From: Actinomadura_E scrupuli
GTDB taxonomy: Bacteria; Actinomycetota; Actinomycetes; Streptosporangiales; Streptosporangiaceae
Assembly (NCBI RefSeq): GCF_050971785.1
Contig: NZ_JBPCCU010000010.1
Location: 248,001 to 312,000 of the forward strand
Length of the DNA: 64,000 bases
Direction of reading: 5' to 3'
Shown piece by piece: positions 31,254 to 41,445 of the stretch (positions are counted from its first letter, which is position 1; each line of letters begins with the position of its first letter). A model generated the notes under the pieces. It did not search any database. It worked only from the letters and a program-made list of their open reading frames with translations, and was not told where the DNA came from. Position numbers and translations under genes: made by a program.

Positions 31254-32528
31254 TCAGGCGAACAGCGTGTCGCCCCAGTGACCGCCCTTGCGGACGCCCG
31301 GCGGGCACGCGAAGACGCCGGAGCCGACGTGCTGGATGTACTCGTTGAGCCGGTCGCCGCCGGCCGTCAGCCGCTTCTGCAGCGGGATGAAGCCCGTGCG
31401 CACGTCCCGCTGGTAGGCCAGGAAGAACAGGCCCGCGTCCAGCCTGCCCAGCCCGTCGGAGCCGTCGGTGAAGGAGTAACCGCGGCGCAGGATCCGCAGT
31501 CCGGCGTTGCTGTCGGGGTTGGCCAGCCGTACGTGCGAGTCGGGGGGCAGCCTGGCCACGTCCACCTTGTCGTGCTCGTGCTTCGTGCCGTACGCCGCGC
31601 CCTCGCCCTTGGTCCGCCCGAAGATGTCCTCCTGCTCCTTGAGGGAGGTGCGGTCCCAGGTCTCGATGTGCATCCGGATCCGGCGCGCCACGAGGTACGA
31701 CCCGCCCGCCATCCAGTCGGCTCCGTCGCCCGCGCCCGCCCAGACGAACCGGCTGAGCGCCTTGTCGTCGTCGGCCGCGATGTTGCGGGTGCCGTCCTTG
31801 AACCCCATCAGGTTGCGCGGGGTCTGCGCGTCCGGGGTGGTGGAGGAGGTCTTGCCGAAGCCGAGCTGGGAGTACCGCACGGTCACGATGCCGAAGCCGA
31901 TCCGCGCCAGGTTGCGGATCGCGTGCACGGCGACCTGCGGGTCGTCGGCGCAGGCCTGGACGGCGATGTCGCCGCCGCTGCGGGCGGGGTCGAGCGCGTC
32001 GCCCGGGAAGTGCGGCAGGTCGGCCAGCGCCGCCGGGCGCCTGGCCTTGAGCCCGAACCGGTCCTTGCCGTCCTTCTCGAACAGCGTCGGCCCGAAGCCG
32101 ATCGTCAGCGTCAGCCGGGAGGCGGGCAGGCCGAGCGCCTCGCCGGTGTCGTCCGGCGGGGCCTCCGGCATGCCGCCGACCGCGCCGGAGCCGTGCGGCC
32201 GCCCCGCGGTCATGGCGGCCGCCGCGGCCGTCCAGGCCTCGAGCAGCCCGGCCAGCTTGGCCCGGTCGCCGGTCACCACGTCGAAGGCGGCGAAGTGCAG
32301 CCGGTCCTGGACCGGGGTGGCGATGCCGGCCTGGTGGCCGCCGAAGAACGGGATCACGCCGTCGGAGGCCTGCTTCTCGTCCGCCTGGGCGACACTGACC
32401 AGGCCGGCGCCGACGGCCGCACCGGCGACGACGCTGAGGCCGGAGAAGCCCAGCATCCGGCGCCGGCTGACCTGCGCGCCCTGCCCCGCGGGCTCCGGCA
32501 CGGGCTCGGCGGCCGGGTCGCCGCTCAC
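31254..32528 (-). CDS. efeB: EfeB-type Dyp peroxidase, Tat-exported
   Basis: A 424-residue haem Dyp-type peroxidase. A twin-arginine signal (SRRRMLGFSG, about 21-30) followed by a hydrophobic stretch predicts folded export. The Dyp signature GxxDG is GFKDG (about 235), and a haem-ligand histidine is expected in the later part. EfeB works outside the membrane in ferrous/haem-iron acquisition. GTG at 32528 overlaps the efeO stop by GTGA. The expected efeU permease is missing next to it. The gene is convergent with the coiled-coil gene, 17 bases away. Confidence 0.92.
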   Translation of the reverse strand: MSGDPAAEPVPEPAGQGAQVSRRRMLGFSGLSVVAGAAVGAGLVSVAQADEKQASDGVIPFFGGHQAGIATPVQDRLHFAAFDVVTGDRAKLAGLLEAWTAAAAAMTAGRPHGSGAVGGMPEAPPDDTGEALGLPASRLTLTIGFGPTLFEKDGKDRFGLKARRPAALADLPHFPGDALDPARSGGDIAVQACADDPQVAVHAIRNLARIGFGIVTVRYSQLGFGKTSSTTPDAQTPRNLMGFKDGTRNIAADDDKALSRFVWAGAGDGADWMAGGSYLVARRIRMHIETWDRTSLKEQEDIFGRTKGEGAAYGTKHEHDKVDVARLPPDSHVRLANPDSNAGLRILRRGYSFTDGSDGLGRLDAGLFFLAYQRDVRTGFIPLQKRLTAGGDRLNEYIQHVGSGVFACPPGVRKGGHWGDTLFA

Positions 32529-33652
32529 TTGGCCACCGCCGCGGCCAGCTTGGACAGCGGCTCCCCGAGCGCGTTGACGCCGTCGGCGAGCTCCTTGACC
32601 TGCGCCTTGCTCAGGGTGGTGTAGGAGACGTAGCCGTCGTCCTTCTCGTGCTTGGCGAGCAGCGTCTCGACGGCGCCGAACTCCTGGTCGAGGGTCTTGG
32701 TGAGGGCCGCGTCCTTCTCCTGTGCGACCGGCCGCAGCAGCTCGAAGACCTTCCGGGCGCCGTCGACGTTGGCCTTGAAGTCGACCAGGTCGGTGTGCGA
32801 GAAGGCCTCCTCCTCGCCGGTCACCTTTCCGGTCGCGACCTCGTCGAGGAGCTCCTTGGCGCCGTTGGCCATGGAGGTGGGCGTGATCACGGCGCTCGGC
32901 ACCTTGGCCTTGAGGTCCTCGAGGTCCTTGATGAGCCGGTCGGCGTACTTCTCCTCGCCGCGCACCGAGCCCTTCACCCACAGCGCCTTCTCCAGCCGGT
33001 GCCAGCCGGTCCACTCCGCGCCCTTCTCGAGGTCCTTCTCGCGCAGGTCGACCTTGGGGTCGATGTCGCCGAAGGCCTCCGCGACCGGCTCGATGGACTC
33101 CCAGCCGAACCGGGACGGCGCGTACAGCGCCTTGGCCCCGGCGACGTCGCCCTTGTCGACCGAGGCGGCGAACATGCGGGTCTTGGCCAGCGTGTCGTCG
33201 ACCTGGGCGGTGACGTAGGCCCGGTAGTCGGTGACGGCCCGGGTCAGCCGCGAGTCGGCGGCGCCCTGGGCCTGGCCGGTGACGGTGATGTCCTGGCGGA
33301 TCCCGTTGCCCTGCATGCCGGGCTTGCAGGCCACCTGGTACTTCCCGGCCGTCAGCTCGACGGTGAGCTCGGCGCCGGTGCCGGGCCCGATGTTCTCCCG
33401 CTCGGTCACGATCTTGTCGCCGGGGGCGTAGACGTAGACCTCGGTGACCTTGGCACCCTTGTTCGTGATCTTGAAGACGGTCTTGCCCGCCGGGAGGTCC
33501 TTCTTCGAGACCTCGCAGGCGTCGTCGGTCGAGGTGACCGAGATCGCGCCGCTGCTCGAACCGCTTTTCGCCTCGGAACCGCCGCAGGCGGTGAGGGTCG
33601 ACAGCGAGAGCACGGTGACGCCCGCGGCGGCGAGGGCATGAACAGGACGCAT
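32525..33652 (-). CDS. efeO: EfeO iron-uptake lipoprotein (cupredoxin-like plus imelysin M75 domain)
   Basis: A 375-residue exported protein with a lipoprotein signal (LSLSTLTACGG; lipobox Cys about 24), an EfeO_N cupredoxin-like domain (about 35-130) and a C-terminal M75/imelysin domain with the HxxE-type metal motif (GWHRLEKALW, about 212). It binds iron at the cell surface and hands it to the uptake system. ATG at 33652 follows GGAG. Two IdeR/DtxR-like iron boxes at 33681-33714 sit over its promoter, so it should be repressed by iron. It is translationally coupled to efeB. Confidence 0.92.
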   Translation of the reverse strand: MRPVHALAAAGVTVLSLSTLTACGGSEAKSGSSSGAISVTSTDDACEVSKKDLPAGKTVFKITNKGAKVTEVYVYAPGDKIVTERENIGPGTGAELTVELTAGKYQVACKPGMQGNGIRQDITVTGQAQGAADSRLTRAVTDYRAYVTAQVDDTLAKTRMFAASVDKGDVAGAKALYAPSRFGWESIEPVAEAFGDIDPKVDLREKDLEKGAEWTGWHRLEKALWVKGSVRGEEKYADRLIKDLEDLKAKVPSAVITPTSMANGAKELLDEVATGKVTGEEEAFSHTDLVDFKANVDGARKVFELLRPVAQEKDAALTKTLDQEFGAVETLLAKHEKDDGYVSYTTLSKAQVKELADGVNALGEPLSKLAAAVAK

Positions 33653-33680
33653 AGGGTCTCCAGACGAGAACAAGGCACGG

Positions 33681-33714
33681 TAAGGCTAGCCTAAATTAGC
33701 TTTACCTAACCTTG
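33681..33714 (-). promoter_or_regulatory. tandem IdeR/DtxR-like iron boxes upstream of efeO
   Basis: Box 1 is TAAGGCTAGCCTAA (33681-33694). Box 2 (33696-33714) matches about 14 of 19 positions of the iron-box consensus on the minus strand. A TTGACG lies just upstream (33723-33718) with TAATTT 19 bases on, so the boxes overlap the probable promoter. Confidence 0.75.
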
Positions 33715-33739
33715 GTTCGTCAAGGGGACAGTTACCTGC

Positions 33740-34213
33740 TCAGCTGTGACGATCCCCACGCCGGGACTGCAGGCCCACGGTGAGGTTCCGCGCGGCCATG
33801 GGCTGCGGGGTGTTCTGGAGGGGTCCGGGCTGCTGCTGGTAAGGCTGCTGGGCACCGGCTCCCTCGGCCGGCCGGCCCGCCGCGTCGGCGAGCGGGGTGG
33901 CCCAGACGGCGGTTCCGTAGGCGCAGATCTCGTGTCCGCTCCCGGCCACCGGCCCGTTGTCGAACCGCATGCCCACGACGGCGTTGGCGCCCTTGCGCTG
34001 GGCCTCGGCCTTGAGCCGTTCCACGGCGTCACGGCGGGCCCGCGTCAGGCCGGGAGACTGCGCGGCCTGGCCGTCGTCCGGCATCCGGAACGTTCCGCTG
34101 CTCTGGCCGCCCGGCGCGTTCGCCGGGCCGGCGTGCACCGCCACGGCGAAGACCTCGCCGAGGTACGCCTTGATGTCATAGCCCGCCAGGCCGTCGGTCG
34201 TCGCGATCAGCAT
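33740..34213 (-). CDS. YbjQ/UPF0145-like protein
   Basis: A 157-residue soluble protein of the YbjQ family. Typical features are an early MLIATTDGLAGYDI, YLGEVFAV, a helix RARRDAVERLKAEAQRKGANAVVGMRFD and the late YGTAV. The family has a barrel that oligomerises; the function is uncertain (heavy-metal binding has been suggested from the fold). The Pro/Gln-rich tail is disordered. ATG at 34213 gives the usual N-terminus; a GTG at 34231 would add six residues. It lies between the sigma-factor terminator and efeO on the same strand. Confidence 0.8.
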   Translation of the reverse strand: MLIATTDGLAGYDIKAYLGEVFAVAVHAGPANAPGGQSSGTFRMPDDGQAAQSPGLTRARRDAVERLKAEAQRKGANAVVGMRFDNGPVAGSGHEICAYGTAVWATPLADAAGRPAEGAGAQQPYQQQPGPLQNTPQPMAARNLTVGLQSRRGDRHS

Positions 34214-34272
34214 CTGCTCACCGTACGGCACGAAATGTCCCGGTGTGGGGGCACTGGAAGGAAAGGGTGGGA

Positions 34273-34296
34273 GGGGCGGTCCCCCAGGGCCGCCCC
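34273..34296 (-). terminator. stem-loop after sigma factor gene
   Basis: GGGGCGG (34273-34279) pairs with CCGCCCC (34290-34296), and flanking bases (34266-34307) extend an imperfect stem. It lies 24 bases beyond the sigma-factor stop and separates it from the YbjQ gene. Confidence 0.55.
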
Positions 34297-34319
34297 CGCC
34301 TCCACCTCAGCCGGGCACC

Positions 34320-35498
34320 TCAGTCGAGGTACTCCCGGAGCGTCTGTGCCCGCGAGGGGTGACGCAGTTTCGCCAGGGTCTTGGACTCGATCTGGCGAAT
34401 GCGCTCACGGGTGACGCCGAACTCCCGGCCGACCTCTTCGAGCGTTCTCGGATGGCCGTCGGTCAGGCCGAAGCGCAGCTGGATGATGCGCTGTTCCCGG
34501 TCCGACAGCGTGGCGAGGATGTCCTCCAGCTGGTCCTGGAGCAGGATGAACGCCGCCGCCTCGATCGGCACGACGGCGTCGGCGTCCTCGATGAAGTCGC
34601 CCAGGTCGGAGTCCTCCTCCCCGATGGGCGACTGGAGGGACACCGGCTCCTGCGCGATCCGCTGGATCTCCACGACCCGCTCGGCGCCCAGCCCCATCTC
34701 CGCGCCGATCTCCTCGGGGAGGGGCTCCCGGCCCAGATCCTGGTGCAACTGGCGCTGGACGCGGACCAGCTTGTTGATGGTCTCCACCATGTGCACCGGG
34801 ATCCTGATGGTGCGTGCCTGGTCGGCGATCGCCCTGGTGATCGCCTGGCGGATCCACCAGGTCGCGTAGGTCGAGAATTTGTATCCTTTGGTGTAGTCGA
34901 ATTTCTCGACTGCGCGGATGAGCCCGAGATTGCCCTCCTGGATCAGATCGAGGAATAGCATTCCGCGGCCCACGTAGCGTTTGGCGATGGACACCACCAG
35001 ACGCAGGTTGGCCTCAATGAGACGTTGCTTGGCCCGCACCCCATGCCGGGCCAGCAGTTCGAGGTCGAGCCGTTGTGGCCGGGACAAGATGGCCGCCCGG
35101 GCCAGCTTCTCCTCGGCGAACAGTCCCGCCTCGATTGATTTCGCGAGTTCGACCTCATCTTCTGCCGTGAGTAGCGGTACGCGACCGATTTCTCGCAGAT
35201 AGATCCGGACCAAGTCGCTTGTCGGCGCCCGCTTGTTGAGGTCTCCCTCATCAGCCCGCGTGAGTTCCTCGGTCTCGTTCTGAGACTCGAGAACCTCCAC
35301 CCCCTGCTCTGCGAGCATCCGGACGACACGCTCGAGCGTGTCGGCCGGCAAGTCCGAGCGATCGATCACAGCAGTAACGTCGTCGACGGTCACACCACCG
35401 CCACGTTCTCTGCCACGTGCGACGAGATCCACCACCTGCTCAACCGATGGCGCCTCGCTGGGCAGCACCGAAGGGCTCACGGTGACAGTGTGCGTCAA
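34320..35498 (-). CDS. RpoD/SigA-family (sigma-70 group 1/2) RNA polymerase sigma factor
   Basis: A 392-residue sigma factor with all regions: a 1.1-like N-terminal module (about 18-70, ARGRERGGGVTVDDVTAVI), 1.2 (SDLVRIYLREIGRVPLL), 2.3-2.4 (YKFSTYATWWIRQAITRAI), 3.0 (IRIPVHMVETINKL) and 4.2 (GVTRERIRQIESKTLAKLRHPSR), ending LREYLD. It lacks the long acidic N-terminus of Streptomyces HrdB. The start appears to be TTG at 35498: a TGA lies in frame a few codons upstream and AGAGG sits 4 bases before it. The gene follows dnaG by 42 bases, recalling the dnaG-rpoD order of macromolecular-synthesis operons. Whether it is the primary or an HrdA/D-like factor cannot be decided here. Confidence 0.93.
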   Translation of the reverse strand: MTHTVTVSPSVLPSEAPSVEQVVDLVARGRERGGGVTVDDVTAVIDRSDLPADTLERVVRMLAEQGVEVLESQNETEELTRADEGDLNKRAPTSDLVRIYLREIGRVPLLTAEDEVELAKSIEAGLFAEEKLARAAILSRPQRLDLELLARHGVRAKQRLIEANLRLVVSIAKRYVGRGMLFLDLIQEGNLGLIRAVEKFDYTKGYKFSTYATWWIRQAITRAIADQARTIRIPVHMVETINKLVRVQRQLHQDLGREPLPEEIGAEMGLGAERVVEIQRIAQEPVSLQSPIGEEDSDLGDFIEDADAVVPIEAAAFILLQDQLEDILATLSDREQRIIQLRFGLTDGHPRTLEEVGREFGVTRERIRQIESKTLAKLRHPSRAQTLREYLD

Positions 35499-35540
35499 GG
35501 AACCTCTAGATCACAGGACCCATTTTTCTCGGCGTGCGCT

Positions 35541-37457
35541 CTAATGAGTCCCGATGACGCGTTCCCGCAACATGCGTCGCTGCTGCTCAAGCGCGACAAG
35601 GTCGCCGAACAGGCGGTTGTAGTCGTCCGCCTGATCGACCGGATTCAGCCGCCCGAGTTTCGACTTCAGCCGGGCGATGTCCCTGGTGAGCTGGCTCTCC
35701 TGAATTCGGGCCAGCAATGCCGCCGCATAACGGTCGTCCGAATCGACGTTGGAATGCGGCGCCTCCACCCCGAGCCGGGTGATCAGATCTCGGACCTCGT
35801 CGTTGGGGGCCGCCTCGCGCAGCCGTACCGCCCAGTCGGTCGTGCCCTCCGCGGCCGCGACACCGCCGAGCCCGGCGATCACCTCGCGGACCGCGGCGTG
35901 CGGCGGCGCGGTGAACACCTCCGCGGGCAGGGCGTCGAAGACCGGCCCCATCGTGGCGGGCCGCTGAACGGCCAGCTTGAGGGTCTCCCGCTCGATCTGG
36001 ATCACGGGGTCGTCCGGGTCGTACGCGGGCCGCGCCGGGGCCTCCTGGGCCGCGCCGGACCCGCCCGGGCCGCCCGCGCCCCCGGGCCCGCCCGAGCCCG
36101 TGCCGGACCCGCGGGCGTTCGGGCGGGCACGCGCGATGTGCTCGCGCACCCGGCCCAGCACGAACGCCTCGTCCATGATCCCGAGCCAGCGGTCGAGGTT
36201 GACCGCGTACATCTGGCGGAGCCCGCGGTCCTTGATCGCCGCCACGACCGGGGCGGCGCCGTCGAGCGCGGCCAGCCGGCCCTCCACGGTGTCCAGGTCG
36301 TGCCGCTGGATGGCGCTGCGGATGGCGAACTCGAACAGCGGCACCCGGGCCGCGATGAGATCGCGGACGGCCGCCTCACCGTGCTTGAGGCGCAGGTCGC
36401 ACGGGTCCAGGCCGTCCGGCTGCACCGCGACGAACGTCTGGGTCACGAACTTCTGCTCGTCCTCGAAGGCGCGCAGCGCCGCCTTCTGCCCGGCGGCGTC
36501 GCCGTCGAAGGTGAAGATCACCTCGCCGCGGAACTCGCTCTGGTCCATGAGCAGCCGGCGAAGGATCTTGATGTGGTCCTCGCCGAAGGCCGTGCCGGAG
36601 GTGGCGATGGCCGTCGGCACCCCGGACAGGTGACACGCCATCACGTCGGTGTAGCCCTCGACGATCACGGCTTGGCGGCGCCGGGAGATCTCCTTCTTGG
36701 CCAGATCCGCGCCGTAGAGCACCGAGCCCTTCTTGAAGATGGAGGTCTCGGGCGTGTTGAGATACTTGGGGCCGTCGTCGGTGTCCCACAGCTTGCGCGC
36801 GCCGAACCCGACGACGTCCCCGGTCAGATCACGGATGGGCCAGATCAGCCGGCCGCGGAAGCGGTCCCGGGGGCCGCGGCGGCCCTCGCTGGCCAGCCCG
36901 CCGAGGATCAGCTCCTTGTCGGTGAAGCCGCGCCCGCGCAGGTGCCGGACCAGCGCCTCCCACTCGTTGGGCGCGTAGCCGATCCCGAACTGCTCGGCGT
37001 GCGCCGCCTCGAAGCCCCGCTCGGCCAGGAACCGGCGGCCGATGAGGGCCTCGGCGGAGCCGAGCTGCTCGGCGTAGAACTGGGCGGCGGCCTTGTGCGC
37101 CTCGACCAGCCGGGCGCGCTGCCCCTGGTCCTTGCGCGGCGTGTAGCCGCCCTCCTCGTAGCGGAGGTCGATCCCGGCCTTGCCGGCCAGCCGCTCGATC
37201 GACTCCGCGAAGGTCAGGTGCTCGATCTGCTGGATGAACGAGATCGCGTCGCCGCCGAGGCCGCAGCCGAAGCAGTACCAGAGGTTGTTGGACGGCGTCA
37301 CGTTGAACGATGGGGACTTCTCATCGTGAAACGGGCACAACCCCTTGAGGGAACCGCCGCCGGCGTTGCGGAGCTGGAGGTACTCCCCCACCACCTCAGC
37401 GATCGGTGACCGCTCCCGTACGAGCGCGATGTCCTCGTTGCGGATCCGGCCTGCCAC
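35541..37457 (-). CDS. dnaG: DNA primase
   Basis: A 638-residue DnaG that makes RNA primers at the replication fork. The N-terminal zinc ribbon is CPFH...CFGCG (about 40-65). The Toprim catalytic motifs are VIVEGYTDVMA (about 265) and FTFDGDAAGQKA (about 315). A C-terminal helicase-interaction region follows a Gly/Ser/Pro-rich spacer (about 440-470). The GTG at 37457 gives the standard start (VAGRIRNEDIALVRERSPIAEVV); no strong Shine-Dalgarno is seen. The sigma factor follows 42 bases later. The divergent urease operon begins 195 bases upstream. Confidence 0.96.
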   Translation of the reverse strand: MAGRIRNEDIALVRERSPIAEVVGEYLQLRNAGGGSLKGLCPFHDEKSPSFNVTPSNNLWYCFGCGLGGDAISFIQQIEHLTFAESIERLAGKAGIDLRYEEGGYTPRKDQGQRARLVEAHKAAAQFYAEQLGSAEALIGRRFLAERGFEAAHAEQFGIGYAPNEWEALVRHLRGRGFTDKELILGGLASEGRRGPRDRFRGRLIWPIRDLTGDVVGFGARKLWDTDDGPKYLNTPETSIFKKGSVLYGADLAKKEISRRRQAVIVEGYTDVMACHLSGVPTAIATSGTAFGEDHIKILRRLLMDQSEFRGEVIFTFDGDAAGQKAALRAFEDEQKFVTQTFVAVQPDGLDPCDLRLKHGEAAVRDLIAARVPLFEFAIRSAIQRHDLDTVEGRLAALDGAAPVVAAIKDRGLRQMYAVNLDRWLGIMDEAFVLGRVREHIARARPNARGSGTGSGGPGGAGGPGGSGAAQEAPARPAYDPDDPVIQIERETLKLAVQRPATMGPVFDALPAEVFTAPPHAAVREVIAGLGGVAAAEGTTDWAVRLREAAPNDEVRDLITRLGVEAPHSNVDSDDRYAAALLARIQESQLTRDIARLKSKLGRLNPVDQADDYNRLFGDLVALEQQRRMLRERVIGTH

Positions 37458-37651
37458 GTCGGCGAGTCTAGCCGCGCGCCGGGGTACACCGTGCCGGGAC
37501 GGATCAGGACGGCGGTGTGACGGGCACGGCATCGCCGGCGGTACGGAGCGTGTGACGAGAGTGTTAAATCCGCCATCTGGGCGTTCCGGAACGGTTAAAT
37601 CACCTTTCGGGACGTTCAGGATGACCGGGCCTGCGGTTAGCGTCTCCAACT
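37458..37651. promoter_or_regulatory. dnaG/ureA divergent regulatory region with GTTAAATC direct repeats
   Basis: A 194-base region. GTTAAATC occurs at 37563-37570 and 37594-37601, 31 bp apart (about three helical turns), followed by a leaderless-type promoter candidate for ureA (TTCAGG 37615-37620, 17-base spacer, TAGCGT 37638-37643, 8 bases, GTG). The repeats could be a nitrogen-regulator site; the identity is unknown. Confidence 0.4.
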
Positions 37652-37954
37652 GTGCTGATCACTCCTCACGAACAGGAACGCCTGCTCATCTACGTGGCCG
37701 CCCAGGTCGCGCGGGAACGCCGGGCGCGCGGGCTGAGGCTCAATCACCCCGAAGCGACCGCGATCATCGCCGCGTACGTCCTGGAGGGGGCCCGCGACGG
37801 CCGCGGCGTCGCCGAGCTGATGGAGGCCGGCCGCACCGTCCTGACCCGCGAGGACGTGATGGAGGGGATCGCGGAGATGCTCGACTCGGTACAGATCGAG
37901 GCGACCTTCCCCGACGGCACCAAGCTCGTCACCGTGCACCGGCCGATCGCGTGA
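37652..37954 (+). CDS. ureA: urease gamma subunit
   Basis: A 100-residue UreA with the family start LITPHEQERLLIYVAAQVARERRARG and end TKLVTVHRPIA. It forms the structural core with UreB and UreC of nickel urease, which splits urea to ammonia and carbamate in the cytosol. The GTG at 37652 has no Shine-Dalgarno, and a TAGCGT -10-like element ends 8 bases upstream, so the mRNA may be leaderless. Its stop overlaps ureB by GTGA. First gene of ureABCFGD. Confidence 0.97.
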   Translation: MLITPHEQERLLIYVAAQVARERRARGLRLNHPEATAIIAAYVLEGARDGRGVAELMEAGRTVLTREDVMEGIAEMLDSVQIEATFPDGTKLVTVHRPIA

Positions 37955-38263
37955 GCGGCCTCGTCCCCGGCCAGGTGATCCCGGGCGCGGAGCCGGTGGA
38001 GCTCAACCCGGGCCGCCCGCGGGTGAGCGTGACGGTCGCCAACACCGGCGACCGGCCGGTCCAGGTGGGGTCGCACTATCACTTCGCCGCGGCCAACCCG
38101 GCCCTGGACTTCGACCGCACGGCCGCCTGGGGCCACCGCCTGGACGTCCCGGCCGGCACCGCCGTGCGGTTCGAGCCCGGCATCACCCGCGAGGTGTCCC
38201 TCGTGCCGCTGGCCGGCAACCGCATCGTGCCCGGCCTGCGCCTGGGCGGCCCTGGAGCCCTCG

Positions 38264-38271
<8 letters not shown>
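37951..38271 (+). CDS. ureB: urease beta subunit
   Basis: A 106-residue UreB: LVPGQVIPGAEPVELNPGR at the start, VGSHYHFAAANPALDFDR in the centre and the RFEPGITREVSLVPLAG strand near the end. It uses GTG at 37951, inside the ureA stop (GTGA overlap). Its own stop overlaps ureC by 8 bases. The length is normal for a separate beta subunit. It acts as a structural partner in the (ABC)3 enzyme. Confidence 0.97.
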
Positions 38272-39973
<1,702 letters not shown>

Positions 39974-39986
39974 TGAGCACGCTCCG

Positions 39987-40682
39987 ATGAGCCTCCCCAC
40001 CCGGCTGCTGCTGCTCGCGGACTCACGGCTGCCGGCCGGCGGGCACGCCCACTCGGGCGGGCTGGAGGCCGCGGCCACCGCGGGCGTCGTCGAGGACCTC
40101 GGCGGCCTGGCCGACTTCCTGCGCGGCCGGCTGGCCACCGCCGGGCTGGTCTCCGCCGCCCTCGCCGCGGCGGCGTGCCACCACGCCGGGCGGGAGGACG
40201 GCGGGCGTGCGGATGGGGGGTGGGGGATGCTGGACGCGGAGGCGGACGCGCGTACGCCCTCGCCGGCCCAGCGGCAGGCGTCGCGGGCGCAGGGCCGGTC
40301 GCTGCTGCGCGCCGCCCGCACGGCCTGGCCCGCGCCCGCCCTGGACGCCCTGCGGGCCGCGGTCCCGGGCGGGGCGCACCATCCGGTCGTGCTGGGCGTC
40401 ACCACCGCCGCCGCGGGCGGGGACCCCGGGCAGGCGGCCGTCATCACCGCGTACGGCGTCGTCACCGGGTCCGCGTCCGCCGCAGTACGGCTGCTCGGGC
40501 TCGATCCGCTCGCGGTGCAGCGGCTCCTGGCCGGCCTGGCGGGCGCGGTGGACTCGGTCGCCGCGGAGGCGGCCGACCACGCCGACGAGGACTGGGCGCG
40601 GCTGCCCGCCGTGTCCGCCCCGATCCTCGACCTGTTCGCCGAGCTGCACGTCCGCTCGGACGTCCGCCTGTTCGAATCCTGA
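39987..40682 (+). CDS. ureF: urease accessory protein UreF
   Basis: A 231-residue all-helical UreF: LLLLADSRLPAGGHAHSGGLE start, then helices with the YGVVTGSASAAVRLLGLDP segment typical of the family. An Arg/Gly/Asp-rich insert (about 70-90) is less conserved. UreF bridges UreG and the apo-urease during nickel insertion. The ATG at 39987 is 13 bases after ureC. No ureE nickel chaperone gene is present in the cluster. Confidence 0.93.
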   Translation: MSLPTRLLLLADSRLPAGGHAHSGGLEAAATAGVVEDLGGLADFLRGRLATAGLVSAALAAAACHHAGREDGGRADGGWGMLDAEADARTPSPAQRQASRAQGRSLLRAARTAWPAPALDALRAAVPGGAHHPVVLGVTTAAAGGDPGQAAVITAYGVVTGSASAAVRLLGLDPLAVQRLLAGLAGAVDSVAAEAADHADEDWARLPAVSAPILDLFAELHVRSDVRLFES

Positions 40683-40700
40683 CTCCGAGGGGAGACCGTC

Positions 40701-41387
40701 ATGGGAGCAGACCACGGCCATGATCCGCACGAGGCCGCTCCGGCGCACGGCCGGGCCCTGCGCCTGGGCGTCGGCGGGCCCGTCGGCAGCGGCAAGACGG
40801 CCCTGGTGGCCGCGCTCTGCCGCTCGCTGCGCGCGGAGCTGGCGATCGCCGTCGTCACCAACGACATCTACACGACCGAGGACGCCGACTTCCTCAAGCG
40901 GGCGGGGGTGCTCGACGAGTCGCGCATCGCGGCCGTCCGGACCGGGTGCTGCCCGCACACCGCCATCCGCGACGACATCTCCGCCAACCTCGACGCCGTC
41001 GAGACGCTGGAGGACTCCCTCGGCCCGCTGGACCTGGTGATCGTGGAGAGCGGCGGCGACAACCTCACCGCGACCTTCAGCCAGGGCCTGGTCGACCGGC
41101 AGATCTTCGTCCTGGACGTCTCCGGCGGCGACAAGGTGCCGCGCAAGGGCGGTCCCGGCGTGACCACCTCGGATCTGCTGGTCATCAACAAGACCGACCT
41201 GGCCCCGCTGGTCGGCGCCGATCTGGAGGTGATGGCCCGGGACGCCGCGAAGGTGCGCGGGGACCGTCCCGTGGCGTTCACCTCGCTGCGGGAGCTCCCC
41301 GGCGCGCCCGTGGTGACCGCCTGGGTGCGCGAGATCCTGCGGGAGACGCACCCGCACGGGCACCCGGCGGGCGTGGCCGCCTCGTGA
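40701..41387 (+). CDS. ureG: urease accessory GTPase UreG
   Basis: A 228-residue SIMIBI GTPase that powers nickel delivery. The P-loop is GGPVGSGKTA (about 25), switch I includes VTNDIYTTEDADFL, the metal-binding CPH motif is GCCPHTAIRDD (about 77), and NKTD is the guanine motif (about 156). A His-rich N-terminal tail (about 1-18, several His) may bind nickel and stand in for the missing UreE. Start ATG at 40701 with GAGGGGAG 6 bases before it. Confidence 0.96.
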   Translation: MGADHGHDPHEAAPAHGRALRLGVGGPVGSGKTALVAALCRSLRAELAIAVVTNDIYTTEDADFLKRAGVLDESRIAAVRTGCCPHTAIRDDISANLDAVETLEDSLGPLDLVIVESGGDNLTATFSQGLVDRQIFVLDVSGGDKVPRKGGPGVTTSDLLVINKTDLAPLVGADLEVMARDAAKVRGDRPVAFTSLRELPGAPVVTAWVREILRETHPHGHPAGVAAS

Positions 41388-41445
41388 ACCGCCCGGCGCC
41401 CCCCGCACCGGGGAGCGGGACGACAGGTCGCGCGGGAGCGCGGCG

